A stretch of 64,000 bases of DNA from Amycolatopsis orientalis DSM 43388 (GTDB lineage: Bacteria; Actinomycetota; Actinomycetes; Mycobacteriales; Pseudonocardiaceae). The notes under the pieces were generated by a model. That model saw nothing but the letters and a program-made list of their open reading frames with translations. It did no database searches and was not told the origin of the DNA. Positions within the stretch are counted from its first letter, which is position 1. The number at the start of each line of letters is the position of its first letter. The translations under genes and the position numbers were made by a program. The stretch covers positions 1 to 64,000 of the forward strand of contig NZ_ASXG01000063.1 of the NCBI RefSeq assembly GCF_000411975.1, given 5' to 3'. This document shows, one piece after another, positions 10,552-18,131 of the stretch.

Positions 10552-11373
10552 ATGTCTTTGCCTGATCGGGTGATTGATGCACTGCGCTGTTCGGTGTGCG
10601 CGGAGCCGGTCTCGCTGACCGGCCGGACGCTGCGCTGCGAGCGGCGGCATGCGTTCGATCTGGCCCGGCAGGGTTACGTCAACCTGCTGCACGCCCGCAT
10701 CCCGGCGGGGACGGCCGACACCGCGCCGATGGTGGACGCGCGGGCGGCGTTTTTGTCTTCCGGCGCGTACGAGCCGCTCGCCGACGCGGTCGCCGCTGCC
10801 GGTTCTGCTTCCGGATTGATCATCGACGCCGGGGCGGGCCCGGGCTATTACCTCTCGCGAGTACTGGACGCCGCTCCGGACGCGGTCGGGCTCGCGCTGG
10901 ACGTATCAGCGATCGCGTTGCGGCGCGCCGCGCGGGCGCACCCGCGGCTGGGCGCGGTGGTGTGGAACCTGTGGGAGCCGTGGCCGGTGGGCGACGGCGT
11001 GGCTTCGGTGGTCTTGGACGTGTTCTCGCCGCGGAACGCCGCGGAGTTCCACCGGGTGCTCGAACCAGGCGGGAAGCTGGTCGTGGCGGCGCCGTTGCCG
11101 GGACATCTCGCGGAACTGGGCGACCTGGTGCTCGCGGTGGACGCGCGCAAGGAAGAACGGCTCGAAGCGGCGCTGGGCGGGTTGTTCGTGCGGGAGTCCG
11201 GGGTCGAGGTGGTCCGGACGCAGGAGTTCACCGCCGCGCAGGTACGGGACGTGGTCGCGATGGGGCCCGCGGGATTCCATCTGGACCGGGATGGGCGACG
11301 GGAACGGCTCGAAGCGGCGGAGGGACGGGCCGTGACGCTGGCGGTTTCGGTGAGCACTTGGCGGAAGCGGTGA
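10552..11373 (+). CDS. RlmA-type 23S rRNA (guanine-N1) methyltransferase
   Basis: A 273-aa SAM-dependent methyltransferase with an N-terminal zinc ribbon (RCSVCAEP ... LRCERRHAFDLARQGYVNLL), the hallmark of the RlmA(I)/RlmA(II)-TlrB family that methylates G745/G748 of 23S rRNA. The SAM pocket is IIDAGAGPGYYL. G748 methylation can contribute to macrolide resistance in producers such as Streptomyces (TlrB); whether this copy does so is unknown. An in-frame ATG at 10516 is a possible earlier start. A leaderless start at 10552 fits the AT-rich GAATAG just upstream. The next gene overlaps the stop by four bases. Confidence 0.85.
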   Translation: MSLPDRVIDALRCSVCAEPVSLTGRTLRCERRHAFDLARQGYVNLLHARIPAGTADTAPMVDARAAFLSSGAYEPLADAVAAAGSASGLIIDAGAGPGYYLSRVLDAAPDAVGLALDVSAIALRRAARAHPRLGAVVWNLWEPWPVGDGVASVVLDVFSPRNAAEFHRVLEPGGKLVVAAPLPGHLAELGDLVLAVDARKEERLEAALGGLFVRESGVEVVRTQEFTAAQVRDVVAMGPAGFHLDRDGRRERLEAAEGRAVTLAVSVSTWRKR

Positions 11374-11897
11374 AGAAAGCCCCGCCCGACCCCCGGATAC
11401 GCATGGCTGAACTGAGCGACGTCGAGGCGATCCGCCGGTTCGGCGAAAGGCACATCCCGCCGCACTACACCCCACTGATCGGCGAAGCGGCGGCCCAGCG
11501 CCAGGTCCGCCAGTGGTGGAACGACTCGCACCTCTCCGCAGCCGTGGCCGACGGGCGGGTCATCGTCGCCGAAACCGGCGGACGGGTCGTGGGGGTCGGC
11601 CAGCTCGGGCCGGACCACGTCGTCTACAAGCTCTACCTGGACCCGGCGCACCGTGGCCACGGTCTGGGCCCGCGGCTGCTCAATGCTCTCGCGAGCCAGT
11701 TGCCGGACAGCGTCAGCCAGCTGCGCATCGAGCACTTCGCCGCCAACGAGCGAGCCGCGGCGTTCTACGAACGGGAAGGCTTCGAGATCGAGCGGGTCGA
11801 ACCGGACCCCGGCGGAGACCCCGCGCTGGCCGTGGTCTGGCGGGCCCGGCCGATCACTCTCCGGGAAGAATGGCCGCCGCCCCCGGCGCTGGGTTAG
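11370..11897 (+). CDS. GNAT family N-acetyltransferase
   Basis: A 175-aa single-domain GNAT acetyltransferase. The GTG start overlaps the methyltransferase stop (GTGA); it is preferred over the ATG at 11403 because it keeps the full first strand PRIRMAELSDVEAIRRF. The acetyl-CoA pyrophosphate loop is visible in LYLDPAHRGHGLGPRLL, and NERAAAFYEREGF is the usual C-terminal helix-strand. The acceptor is unknown: amine, aminoglycoside or protein N-terminus are all possible. Tight coupling to an rRNA methyltransferase may be chance or a shared resistance role. Confidence 0.88.
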   Translation: MKKAPPDPRIRMAELSDVEAIRRFGERHIPPHYTPLIGEAAAQRQVRQWWNDSHLSAAVADGRVIVAETGGRVVGVGQLGPDHVVYKLYLDPAHRGHGLGPRLLNALASQLPDSVSQLRIEHFAANERAAAFYEREGFEIERVEPDPGGDPALAVVWRARPITLREEWPPPPALG

Positions 11898-11908
11898 CGT
11901 GGCGCTCG

Positions 11909-13195
11909 ATGAGCGAACGTACCTGGGGCTTCCGCACCCGCGCCCTGCACGCCGGCGGCACTCCCGATCCCTCCACCGGGGCCCGTGCGGTGCCGATTTA
12001 CCAGACGACCAGCTTCGTGTTCGAGGACGCGTCCGACGCGGCCAATCTGTTCGCGCTGCAGAAGTACGGGAACATCTACAGCCGGATCGGCAACCCGACC
12101 GTCGCGGCGTTCGAGGAGCGCATCGCGAGCCTGGAAGGGGCGATCGGCGGGGTCGCGACGGCCAGCGGGCAGGCGGCGGAGTTCCTCACCTTCTCGGCCC
12201 TCGCCGAAGCCGGGGACCACATCGTGTCGGCTGCCGGGCTGTATGGCGGGACGGTCACGCAGCTCACCGGGACGCTCGCGCGGTTCGGCGTCGAGACGAC
12301 GTTCGTGCACGGCGACACCGAGGAGTACGCCAAGGCGGTCACCGACCGCACGAAGCTGATCTACACCGAGGTGATCGGCAACCCGAGCGGTGCGATCGCG
12401 GACCTTGCCGGGCTGGCCGATCTCGCGCATTCGCACGGCATGCCGCTCGTGGTCGACGCGACGCTCGCCACGCCCTACCTCTGCCGTCCGATCGAGCACG
12501 GCGCGGACATCGTCCTGCACTCGGCCACGAAGTTCCTCGGCGGACACGGCACGACGCTCGGCGGGGTCGTCGTCGAAGCGGGGACTTTCGACTGGGGCAA
12601 CGGAAATTTCCCCCGGATGACCGAGACCGTCGACAGTTACGGCGGGCTCAAGTACTGGGAGAACTTCGGCGAGTACGCGTTCTGCACGCGGCTGCGCGCG
12701 GAGCAGTTGCGCGACATCGGCGCGGTGCTGTCGCCCCATTCGGCGTTTTTGCTGTTGCAGGGTGTGGAAACGCTGCCGCAGCGGATGGACGCGCACGTGG
12801 TCAACGCGCAGGCGATCGCGGAGTACCTGAACGCGGACCCGCGGGTCGCGTGGGTGTCTTACGCGGGGTTGCCGGATCACCCGGACCACGAACGGGCGGC
12901 GCGATATCTGCCGCAGGGGCCGGGCGCGGTGTTTTCGTTCGGGGTGAAGGGCGGACGCGCGGCGGGCGAGAAGTTCGTGGAGTCGGTGGAGCTGCTGTCG
13001 CACTTGGCGAACGTCGGCGACGCGCGGACGTTGGTGATCCATCCCGCCTCGACGACGCACGCGCAGCTGTCCGAGGACCAGCTCGCCGCGGCGGGCGTGG
13101 GCGCGGACTTGATCCGGCTGTCGGTCGGGCTGGAGGACGTCGACGATCTGCTGTGGGATCTCGACCAGGCCCTCGGCAAGGCGGTGAACGCGTGA
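11909..13195 (+). CDS. metY: O-acetylhomoserine sulfhydrylase (PLP enzyme)
   Basis: A 428-aa Cys/Met-metabolism PLP enzyme that joins sulfide (or methanethiol) with O-acetyl-L-homoserine for methionine synthesis. Marks of the O-acetylhomoserine aminocarboxypropyltransferase branch are the N-terminal FRTRALHAGG, IYSRIGNPT, and the PLP-lysine motif LHSATKFLGGHGTTLGG (Lys near residue 206). The long VEAGTFDWGNGNFPRMT insert and late GPGAVFSFGVKGG support MetY over cystathionine gamma-synthase. It is separate from any metX here. The next gene overlaps the stop as GTGA. Confidence 0.93.
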   Translation: MSERTWGFRTRALHAGGTPDPSTGARAVPIYQTTSFVFEDASDAANLFALQKYGNIYSRIGNPTVAAFEERIASLEGAIGGVATASGQAAEFLTFSALAEAGDHIVSAAGLYGGTVTQLTGTLARFGVETTFVHGDTEEYAKAVTDRTKLIYTEVIGNPSGAIADLAGLADLAHSHGMPLVVDATLATPYLCRPIEHGADIVLHSATKFLGGHGTTLGGVVVEAGTFDWGNGNFPRMTETVDSYGGLKYWENFGEYAFCTRLRAEQLRDIGAVLSPHSAFLLLQGVETLPQRMDAHVVNAQAIAEYLNADPRVAWVSYAGLPDHPDHERAARYLPQGPGAVFSFGVKGGRAAGEKFVESVELLSHLANVGDARTLVIHPASTTHAQLSEDQLAAAGVGADLIRLSVGLEDVDDLLWDLDQALGKAVNA

Positions 13196-13668
13196 CCTAC
13201 GACGTCGGAGCGGTCGAACGGCGGCGTCTTCTCGGACGCACGAAATCGGTGACGGTCGTGGGCGCGTCGGCGAATCCGGCGCGGCCGAGCTACTTCGTGG
13301 CGACTTATCTGCTGTCGTCGACGCGGTACGAGGTCAACTTCGTGAACCCGCGACTCGACACGCTGCTGGGGCGGCCGGTGTATCCGTCGCTGGCGGACGT
13401 GCCCGGCGAGCTGGATCTGGTGAGCGTGTTCCGCAAGCACGACGACCTCCCCGGGGTCGCCGAGGAGGTCATCGACGCGGGAGCGCGGACGTTGTGGCTC
13501 CAGCTCGGCCTGTGGCACGAACCGGTGGCGGACCGCGCCCGCGAGGCGGGGCTCGACGTGGTGATGAACCGGTGCGTGAAGATCGAACACGCGCGGTTCG
13601 CCGGCGGCCTGCACCTGGCCGGGTTCAACACCGGGGTGATCAGCTCCCGGCGGCAGACCGCGCCCTGA
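13192..13668 (+). CDS. CoA-binding protein (YccU family)
   Basis: A 158-aa Rossmann-fold protein of the CoA_binding_2/YccU family. VTVVGASANPARPSYFVATYL is the nucleotide loop. NFVNPRLDTLLGRPVYPSLADVP and DLVSVFRKHDDLPGVAEEVI are family hallmarks, as is the VMNRCVKIEH segment. These proteins bind CoA; no reaction has been assigned to most of them. It is translationally coupled to O-acetylhomoserine sulfhydrylase by a GTGA overlap, an arrangement that I know from other actinobacteria. Confidence 0.9.
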   Translation: MTYDVGAVERRRLLGRTKSVTVVGASANPARPSYFVATYLLSSTRYEVNFVNPRLDTLLGRPVYPSLADVPGELDLVSVFRKHDDLPGVAEEVIDAGARTLWLQLGLWHEPVADRAREAGLDVVMNRCVKIEHARFAGGLHLAGFNTGVISSRRQTAP

Positions 13669-13729
13669 CCAGGGCGGCTACGGTTGCCGGGTGAACTGCC
13701 CGCACGGCTGGCCGCGCCAGGAAACCGAG

Positions 13730-14197
13730 ATGACCTGTTTGGACGATCTCGAAGTCGTGTTCGGCGGCGGACCGGTGTCGGTGCGGTTCGGCGAACGGCA
13801 CGCCGCCACTCACCACCTGGACCGGCGGCTGTTCTTCGCCGTCCGCGCCCAGGGGCCCGGGCTCGATGCCCGGCTGGAGGGCGTCACGAACTACGTCACC
13901 GGCCGCGGCCTCGCCCGCTTCCTCGACGGGCTCGACTTCCGCGGCTGGGAAGGCGAATCGCGCTGGACCAACGCCGACCGCGACCTGACCGTCTCCGCGA
14001 CCTACCGCTCCGGCGGCCGCGTCGAACTGGCCTGGACGCTCCGGCCGTGGCGGCACTCCGTCCACGGCGAATGGGAGACCACGGTCAAGACCGCGATGGA
14101 GGCTGGCGCGGAGAAGGACGAGCTGGCCGCCCAGCTCCACGCTTTCCTTACCGCCGAAGGATTTCCGGTCGAATACGGCGAGACCGAGTTCAGCTGA
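13730..14197 (+). CDS. DUF6228-like hypothetical protein
   Basis: A 155-aa soluble protein that resembles DUF6228: a FGGGPVSVRFGE opening, an alternating beta pattern, and the conserved LARFLDGLDFRGWEGE and NADRDLTVSATYRSGG segments, ending in a helix (KDELAAQLHAFLTAEGF). Function is unknown; the fold may be a small beta-sandwich. I start at the ATG at 13730, preceded by CAGGA. A GTG at 13691 would add 13 residues. Its 3' end overlaps the convergent methyltransferase gene by 8 bp, so one transcript probably runs into the other. Confidence 0.75.
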   Translation: MTCLDDLEVVFGGGPVSVRFGERHAATHHLDRRLFFAVRAQGPGLDARLEGVTNYVTGRGLARFLDGLDFRGWEGESRWTNADRDLTVSATYRSGGRVELAWTLRPWRHSVHGEWETTVKTAMEAGAEKDELAAQLHAFLTAEGFPVEYGETEFS

Positions 14198-15011
14198 CCG
14201 TCGCGACCAGGAACTCCTCCCCCGCCGCCGCGAGCCCGTCCGCCCGCCCGGAGAGATACCGCTTGGTCAGCTCAGCCGCGCTGACGTGCTGGACGTCCGG
14301 AAAACCGCACTCCCGCGCCAACTCCAGCATCTCGTCCGGCGCGAAGAAGCTCACGAACGGCGTCCCGGCCGCTTTCGCGCCCTTCATCGCCGCTGCCCGG
14401 GCCGCGCGGTCGGGTTCGTCCAGGTACTCCTCCGGCATCTGGAACGTCATCGCCACCACGGTCCCCGGCGCGAAACCGGCGAGCGCGCGCAACGTCGCGG
14501 CGTTGGCCTCGCGGGTCAGGTACATGCTGACGCCCGTGGAGGCGACCACTGCCGGTTCGTCCAGGTCGAAACCGTTGGCGGCCAAGCGTTCCGGCCACTG
14601 TTCGCCGGATTCGAAGTCGACCGGCACGAACCGGTGCGGCTCGGGCAGCCCGAGTTCGGCCAGCCGCGCGCGCTTCCACTCCTGCGTGCCCGGCTGGTCG
14701 ATCTCGAACACCCGCACGCCCAGCCCCGGCTCCCGCTGCGCGAACGTGTCCAGCCCGGCGCCGAGCAGGACGTACTGCGAGACCCCGCGTTCGCGCACCA
14801 GGTCCTCGACGAACCGGCTGCGCAGCGCGATCCCCGCGCGAAACCGCCGGGTGAAGTCGAGGTCCATGTCCGGCCGGGACCGCCAGTCCGGCCCGGGATC
14901 GGCCAGCTGGAGACCGATCTCGTCGACCAGCGCGTGCGGCGGCGGATCGGCGAGCACGTGCAGCGCGCGCCACAACGCCACCCGCACCGCGGTGTGGTCC
15001 GGCTCGCTCAC
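14190..15011 (-). CDS. Class I SAM-dependent methyltransferase (leucine carboxyl methyltransferase-like)
   Basis: A 273-aa enzyme of the LCM/TIGR00027 actinobacterial methyltransferase family. Marks are RSRFVEDLVRERGVSQYVLL followed by GAGLDTFAQR (SAM loop), VFEIDQPGTQEWKRARL (acidic loop) and VVASTGVSMYL. The product is commonly an uncharacterised O-methyltransferase. It is the last gene of a three-gene minus operon: its ATG overlaps the VOC stop as ATGA, and the VOC start lies 1 bp from the RHH stop. It is therefore likely under the RHH regulator. Confidence 0.9.
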   Translation of the reverse strand: MSEPDHTAVRVALWRALHVLADPPPHALVDEIGLQLADPGPDWRSRPDMDLDFTRRFRAGIALRSRFVEDLVRERGVSQYVLLGAGLDTFAQREPGLGVRVFEIDQPGTQEWKRARLAELGLPEPHRFVPVDFESGEQWPERLAANGFDLDEPAVVASTGVSMYLTREANAATLRALAGFAPGTVVAMTFQMPEEYLDEPDRAARAAAMKGAKAAGTPFVSFFAPDEMLELARECGFPDVQHVSAAELTKRYLSGRADGLAAAGEEFLVATVS

Positions 15012-15334
15012 TTCGGGGCCCGCAGAACCCAGGTGCGGCCGTCCGGATCCCGCACGGTCATCTCGCGCGTGCCGTAGTGGGTGTCCTCGAACGGGGTGAC
15101 GACGTCGAGTTCCGCGTCCACCGACTCGTCCGGCACCGCCACCACCACGCTCGTGCGCGGCTCCTGGCTTTCCGGGACCTCGGCGACGAACACCGGCACG
15201 CCGTCGCCGTTGGAGAGCTGGCCCGAGTTGTGGTCGGTCTCGAAATCGAGGCTGAAGCCCACGCGCTGCAGGAACTTCGCGGTCTTGCCCCAGTTGTGCG
15301 TCTCCAGGAAGAGCATCGTGATGCCTTCGCTCAT
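15008..15334 (-). CDS. VOC family protein (glyoxalase/bleomycin-resistance fold)
   Basis: A 108-aa vicinal-oxygen-chelate protein with paired beta-alpha-beta-beta-beta modules (ITMLFLETHNWGKTAKFLQRVGF; then VTPFEDTHYGTREMTVRDPDGRTWVLRAPK). Such small VOC proteins are metalloenzymes or drug-binding resistance proteins. The typical closing sequence DPDGRTWVL is present. Only some metal ligands are visible, so catalysis is uncertain. It lies between an RHH regulator and a methyltransferase with near-zero spacing, implying joint expression. Confidence 0.9.
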   Translation of the reverse strand: MSEGITMLFLETHNWGKTAKFLQRVGFSLDFETDHNSGQLSNGDGVPVFVAEVPESQEPRTSVVVAVPDESVDAELDVVTPFEDTHYGTREMTVRDPDGRTWVLRAPK

Positions 15335-15335
15335 G

Positions 15336-15500
15336 TCAGCCGTCCTCTCGTTCTTCCGGCGGTTCGCCGAGATACGCCCGCAAGGCCGCGGTGACCAGCG
15401 CGGACAGCGATTGCTCGGTCTCGATCGCCCGGTACTTCACCTGCTTGATCAGCTCGACCGGCAGGTAGACGTTGAATTGCTTGACCTCTTCACCGGCCAT
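15336..15500 (-). CDS. Ribbon-helix-helix (CopG/Arc-type) regulator, 54 aa
   Basis: Too short for routine ORF calling, but a clear ribbon-helix-helix protein: the beta ribbon is [11 protein letters not shown], followed by helix A ([13 protein letters not shown]) and helix B ([17 protein letters not shown]). Dimeric RHH proteins bind short tandem sites through the ribbon. The ATG (15500-15498) is two bases from an array of three CTAG tetramers at 8-bp period, so autoregulation is likely. The stop is 1 bp before the VOC start. No toxin partner is evident; the VOC protein occupies that position. Confidence 0.88.
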   Translation of the reverse strand: MAGEEVKQFNVYLPVELIKQVKYRAIETEQSLSALVTAALRAYLGEPPEEREDG

Positions 15501-15501
15501 T

Positions 15502-15521
15502 CTAGGATGCTAGCAATCTAG
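15502..15521. promoter_or_regulatory. Triple CTAG operator of the RHH-VOC-methyltransferase operon
   Basis: CTAG occurs at 15502-15505, 15510-15513 and 15518-15521, a strict 8-bp period, directly upstream of the RHH ATG. CTAG is rare in GC-rich DNA, so three in 20 bp are not expected by chance. Each CTAG is a palindrome, giving three sites on one helical face or nearly so, which suits cooperative binding of RHH dimers. Confidence 0.7.
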
Positions 15522-15569
15522 CCGACGGCGAGCAAGGGCCGCGGAACGCCGTCGTGAGAAGGTGGGGGC

Positions 15570-15746
15570 ATGGCGAAACCCTCCGGGCTGCAGATCAGGA
15601 ACATCATCGCCGCCGTCCTGATGGCTGCCGCGTTCGTGTTCAACCTGGTGAGCGGCGGCCCGTGGTGGGTCACCGCGATCGTCGGCGTCGCGGCTCTGCT
15701 GTCGTCCTTCTCCGCCTACCTGAACCGGCCCAGCGCGCGCGGCTGA
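15570..15746 (+). CDS. Small two-helix membrane protein, 58 aa
   Basis: A 58-aa ORF starting at an ATG with GAGAAGGTGGGGG just upstream. It has a short basic N-terminus (MAKPSGLQIR), two hydrophobic segments (NIIAAVLMAAAFVFNLV and WWVTAIVGVAALLSSF) joined by a GGP turn, and a basic tail. The positive ends suggest both termini face the cytoplasm. No family was recognised. It stands alone between the RHH operon (divergent) and the T7SS-associated pair. Confidence 0.7.
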   Translation: MAKPSGLQIRNIIAAVLMAAAFVFNLVSGGPWWVTAIVGVAALLSSFSAYLNRPSARG

Positions 15747-15884
15747 CCCGTCCGGGCAGCCCGGCCCGGACACTCGGGCAGGAAGATCGTCCCGTTCAGC
15801 CTTCGTCCGCACGGACGTCGCCTCCGGTTCAGCCGCCGCTGCTCTACTCGGCGCGGCCGGATCGCGGCAGGCGAAGGAGTGTTG

Positions 15885-16217
15885 GTGGCAGGGAACGGCT
15901 TCACCGTCCACCCGGACGAACTGCACAAGTTCAGCGAGTATCTCGACAAGACGACCGTGCCCGCGGTGGACGACTCCGCGAAGGCGGTGGACGACGCCAA
16001 CGGCGGCGACATCGACGCGTTCGGCGTCGTGCTCGCGCAGGTGCTCGCCATTCCCGCGCGGATCGCGCTGAAGGCTGTCTCCGACAATCTGCACGGCGTC
16101 GCGAAGGACGTGACCGACAGCGCCGACAAGACGCGCCAGGCCAGCGAGCAGTACCGCACGGGCGACCAGGACCTCGCGAAGGCGTTCGACAATTTCAAGC
16201 CGGAGCAGGTGAAATGA
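15885..16217 (+). CDS. T7SS-associated EspC/DUF2580-like protein
   Basis: A 110-aa helical-hairpin protein resembling EspC/DUF2580, the short partners of type VII secretion substrates. NGFTVHPDELHKFSEYLDKTT begins helix 1. The turn is FGVVLAQVLAIPARIA and helix 2 runs KDVTDSADKTRQASEQYRTG, with a tail DQDLAKAF. The GTG at 15885 is chosen because AAGGAG precedes it by five bases; TTG 15882 and GTG 15879 are alternatives. Its stop overlaps the ATG of the large repeat protein, so the two are probably made together and may form the secreted heterodimer. No ESX machine gene is in the window. Confidence 0.75.
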   Translation: MAGNGFTVHPDELHKFSEYLDKTTVPAVDDSAKAVDDANGGDIDAFGVVLAQVLAIPARIALKAVSDNLHGVAKDVTDSADKTRQASEQYRTGDQDLAKAFDNFKPEQVK

Positions 16218-18067
16218 GCGCCGTCGTCCCCATCACCGACTCGAACAACACCACCGGCGCGGGCGTCGCGGACAGCTGGCACAGCGTCGTCTCGTCGATC
16301 CAGGAGATCCAGCACCTGCACGGCGCGGACGCGGCCGCGGTGGGGGTCGAACTCGGCGTGTCGATCGTCGGCGCGATCGCGGACACCGCGGCGTTCGTCC
16401 TCGACCCGTTCGGCAAGCTGATCGCGGCCGGGCTCGGCTGGCTGATCGAGCACATCTCGTTCCTCAAAGAGGGCCTCGACAAGCTCGCCGGCGACCCCGC
16501 GGCGATCAAGAAGATGGCCGAGGAACTGCACAAGACCGCGCAGAACCTGCGCAACGCGGCGAAGGACCTCGACACCACGCTGCAGAAGACGGTCACCGAC
16601 TGGCAGGGCGACGGCGCGGAGGCGTTCAAGAAGAACATCAGCGACCGGCGCGGGCAGATCGACAGCGCCGGACAGGCGGTCGACGTCGCGGGCTACGTCG
16701 TGGAGACGACGATGGCCCTGGTCACCGTGGTGCGCTCGCTGATCCGCGACCTGATCACCACGTTCCTCGGCGACGTCATCGCGACCATGCTGATCGCGCT
16801 CGCGATGGCGGCGTTCACGTTCGGCGCGTCGATCGTCGTGGGGGTCGGCAACGTGATCCGGTCCGGGATCTCGCTGGCGCTGACGATCGCGTCCAAGATC
16901 GCCCGGATCGTCGGCCTCGGCGGGCGGACCGCGAGCCGCCTGGCGCAACTGGCGGAAAAGGTCAAGCCCTCCCGCGGCGGCGGCTCGCACGGCGGCGGGA
17001 ACACCCACGAGATGACCGACCTCGGCGGCAACCACGGCACCGGGAACCACGGCGGCGAGGGCGGCGGAACCGGCGGCCAGGGCGGGCACAGCGGGAACGG
17101 CACGCCGCACGAGGACTCTCCGGGCGGGAACAGCTCGCACGAGGACGCCCCCGGTGGGAACAACTCGCACGAGGATGCGCCGGGCGGGACCAACTCGCAC
17201 GAGGACGCCCCCGGCAGCAGCAACTTGCACGAGGACACTCCGGGCGGAACCAACCACGAAGACAACCCGGGCGGGACCAACCAGCACGAAGACTCGCCGG
17301 GCGGCAACCCGCACGAGGACGATCCGTTCGACACCTGGCTGGCCGCGGACCAGCACTTCAACCCGCCGCCCAACCGCCCGCACGACACCCCGGGCGGCAA
17401 TCCGCACCACGAGGACGCCCCGGGCGGGAACGGTCACGACAACACGCCTGGCGGCACCAACCACCACGAAGACACGCCGGGCAACAACACCCCGCACGAA
17501 GACGCCCCCAGCGCCAACGGGCACGACGACACGCCCGGCGGCGCCAACCACCACGAAGACACGCCAGGCGGAAACACGAACCACGAGGACGCTCCCGGCG
17601 GCAGCAACCCGAACCACGAGGACAACCCGGGCGGCACCAACCATCACGAGGACAACCCAGGCGGCGGCAACCACGAAAACGGCGAGGGCGGCGGGAACAG
17701 CGCGGGCGGGTCCGGCCCGCAGTCGCCGTTCAAACCGTACGAGTTCGGCTGGATGAAGAAGCACGAAAGCTGGCTCGAGAACATGTGCAGCCTCCCGCAG
17801 GTCCAGAAGTACACCGGCGGGAAGAACGTCTGGAAGGACATCGTCAAAGGCCCGGAGGACTACTTCAAGAGGCACCCGGACGTCTTCACCTTCCTCAAGG
17901 GCCTCTCCGACGCCAAGAGCAGCAAGAACTTCGTCGGCTGGGTGGGGAAGGACTCGATCAACTTCGACAAGGCGATCACCGACATCCACATGCAGGCCGA
18001 GGAAGCGTGGAATTCCTCGGACGAGCAGTGGCGTCAGGAACACCCGGATCCCGCTGGCACGGAGTAA
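16214..18067 (+). CDS. WXG100-domain T7SS-type protein with His-Glu-Asp-Pro-Gly repeats
   Basis: A 617-aa modular protein. Residues 1-~160 form a WXG100-like helical domain with the motif TDWQGDGAEAF at about 128-138. Residues ~170-240 contain two hydrophobic helices (LIRDLITTFLGDVIATMLIA; ASIVVGVGNVIRSG). After a Gly/His linker, residues ~299-493 carry about 19 copies of a 9-11-residue repeat of the type HEDtPGGtN. The last ~120 residues (from PYEFGWMKKHESWLENMCSL) form a compact charged domain of unknown function. It resembles T7SS effectors with a C-terminal payload. It is translationally coupled to the EspC-like gene. No immunity gene is obvious; the palindrome array follows 15 bp after the stop. 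Confidence 0.8.
   Translation: MSAVVPITDSNNTTGAGVADSWHSVVSSIQEIQHLHGADAAAVGVELGVSIVGAIADTAAFVLDPFGKLIAAGLGWLIEHISFLKEGLDKLAGDPAAIKKMAEELHKTAQNLRNAAKDLDTTLQKTVTDWQGDGAEAFKKNISDRRGQIDSAGQAVDVAGYVVETTMALVTVVRSLIRDLITTFLGDVIATMLIALAMAAFTFGASIVVGVGNVIRSGISLALTIASKIARIVGLGGRTASRLAQLAEKVKPSRGGGSHGGGNTHEMTDLGGNHGTGNHGGEGGGTGGQGGHSGNGTPHEDSPGGNSSHEDAPGGNNSHEDAPGGTNSHEDAPGSSNLHEDTPGGTNHEDNPGGTNQHEDSPGGNPHEDDPFDTWLAADQHFNPPPNRPHDTPGGNPHHEDAPGGNGHDNTPGGTNHHEDTPGNNTPHEDAPSANGHDDTPGGANHHEDTPGGNTNHEDAPGGSNPNHEDNPGGTNHHEDNPGGGNHENGEGGGNSAGGSGPQSPFKPYEFGWMKKHESWLENMCSLPQVQKYTGGKNVWKDIVKGPEDYFKRHPDVFTFLKGLSDAKSSKNFVGWVGKDSINFDKAITDIHMQAEEAWNSSDEQWRQEHPDPAGTE
17108..17692 (+). repeat. Coding minisatellite for HED-P-G-G repeats
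   Basis: About 19 imperfect 27-33 bp units encode HED(S/A/T/N)PGG with Asn/Thr/Ser linkers. One break (DDPFDTWLAADQHFNPPPNR) divides the array into eight and eleven units. His and acidic residues at regular spacing could bind metal ions or act as a flexible hydrophilic spacer. Unit sequences differ at third positions, so the array is not a recent expansion throughout. Confidence 0.85.
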
Positions 18068-18080
18068 GCGGACGAAAAAG

Positions 18081-18131
18081 CCGTGAGGGCCTCCTTCCGG
18101 GAAACTGATTCCCGGAAGGAGGCCCTCACGG
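18081..18131. repeat. 23-bp perfect inverted repeat (palindrome family copy 2)
   Basis: Arms 18081-18103 and 18109-18131 are exact reverse complements around ACTGA. It lies 13 bases after the stop of the HED-repeat gene and is probably its terminator. It is also the first unit of the 97-bp tandem array. Arm sequence differs from copy 1 at several paired positions with pairing kept. Confidence 0.88.

Noticed and set aside
15554-16213. Upstream extension of the HED-repeat gene frame to 15554
   Set aside because: This reading overlaps the EspC-like gene and lacks features; the ATG at 16214 overlaps that gene's stop in the expected coupled arrangement.
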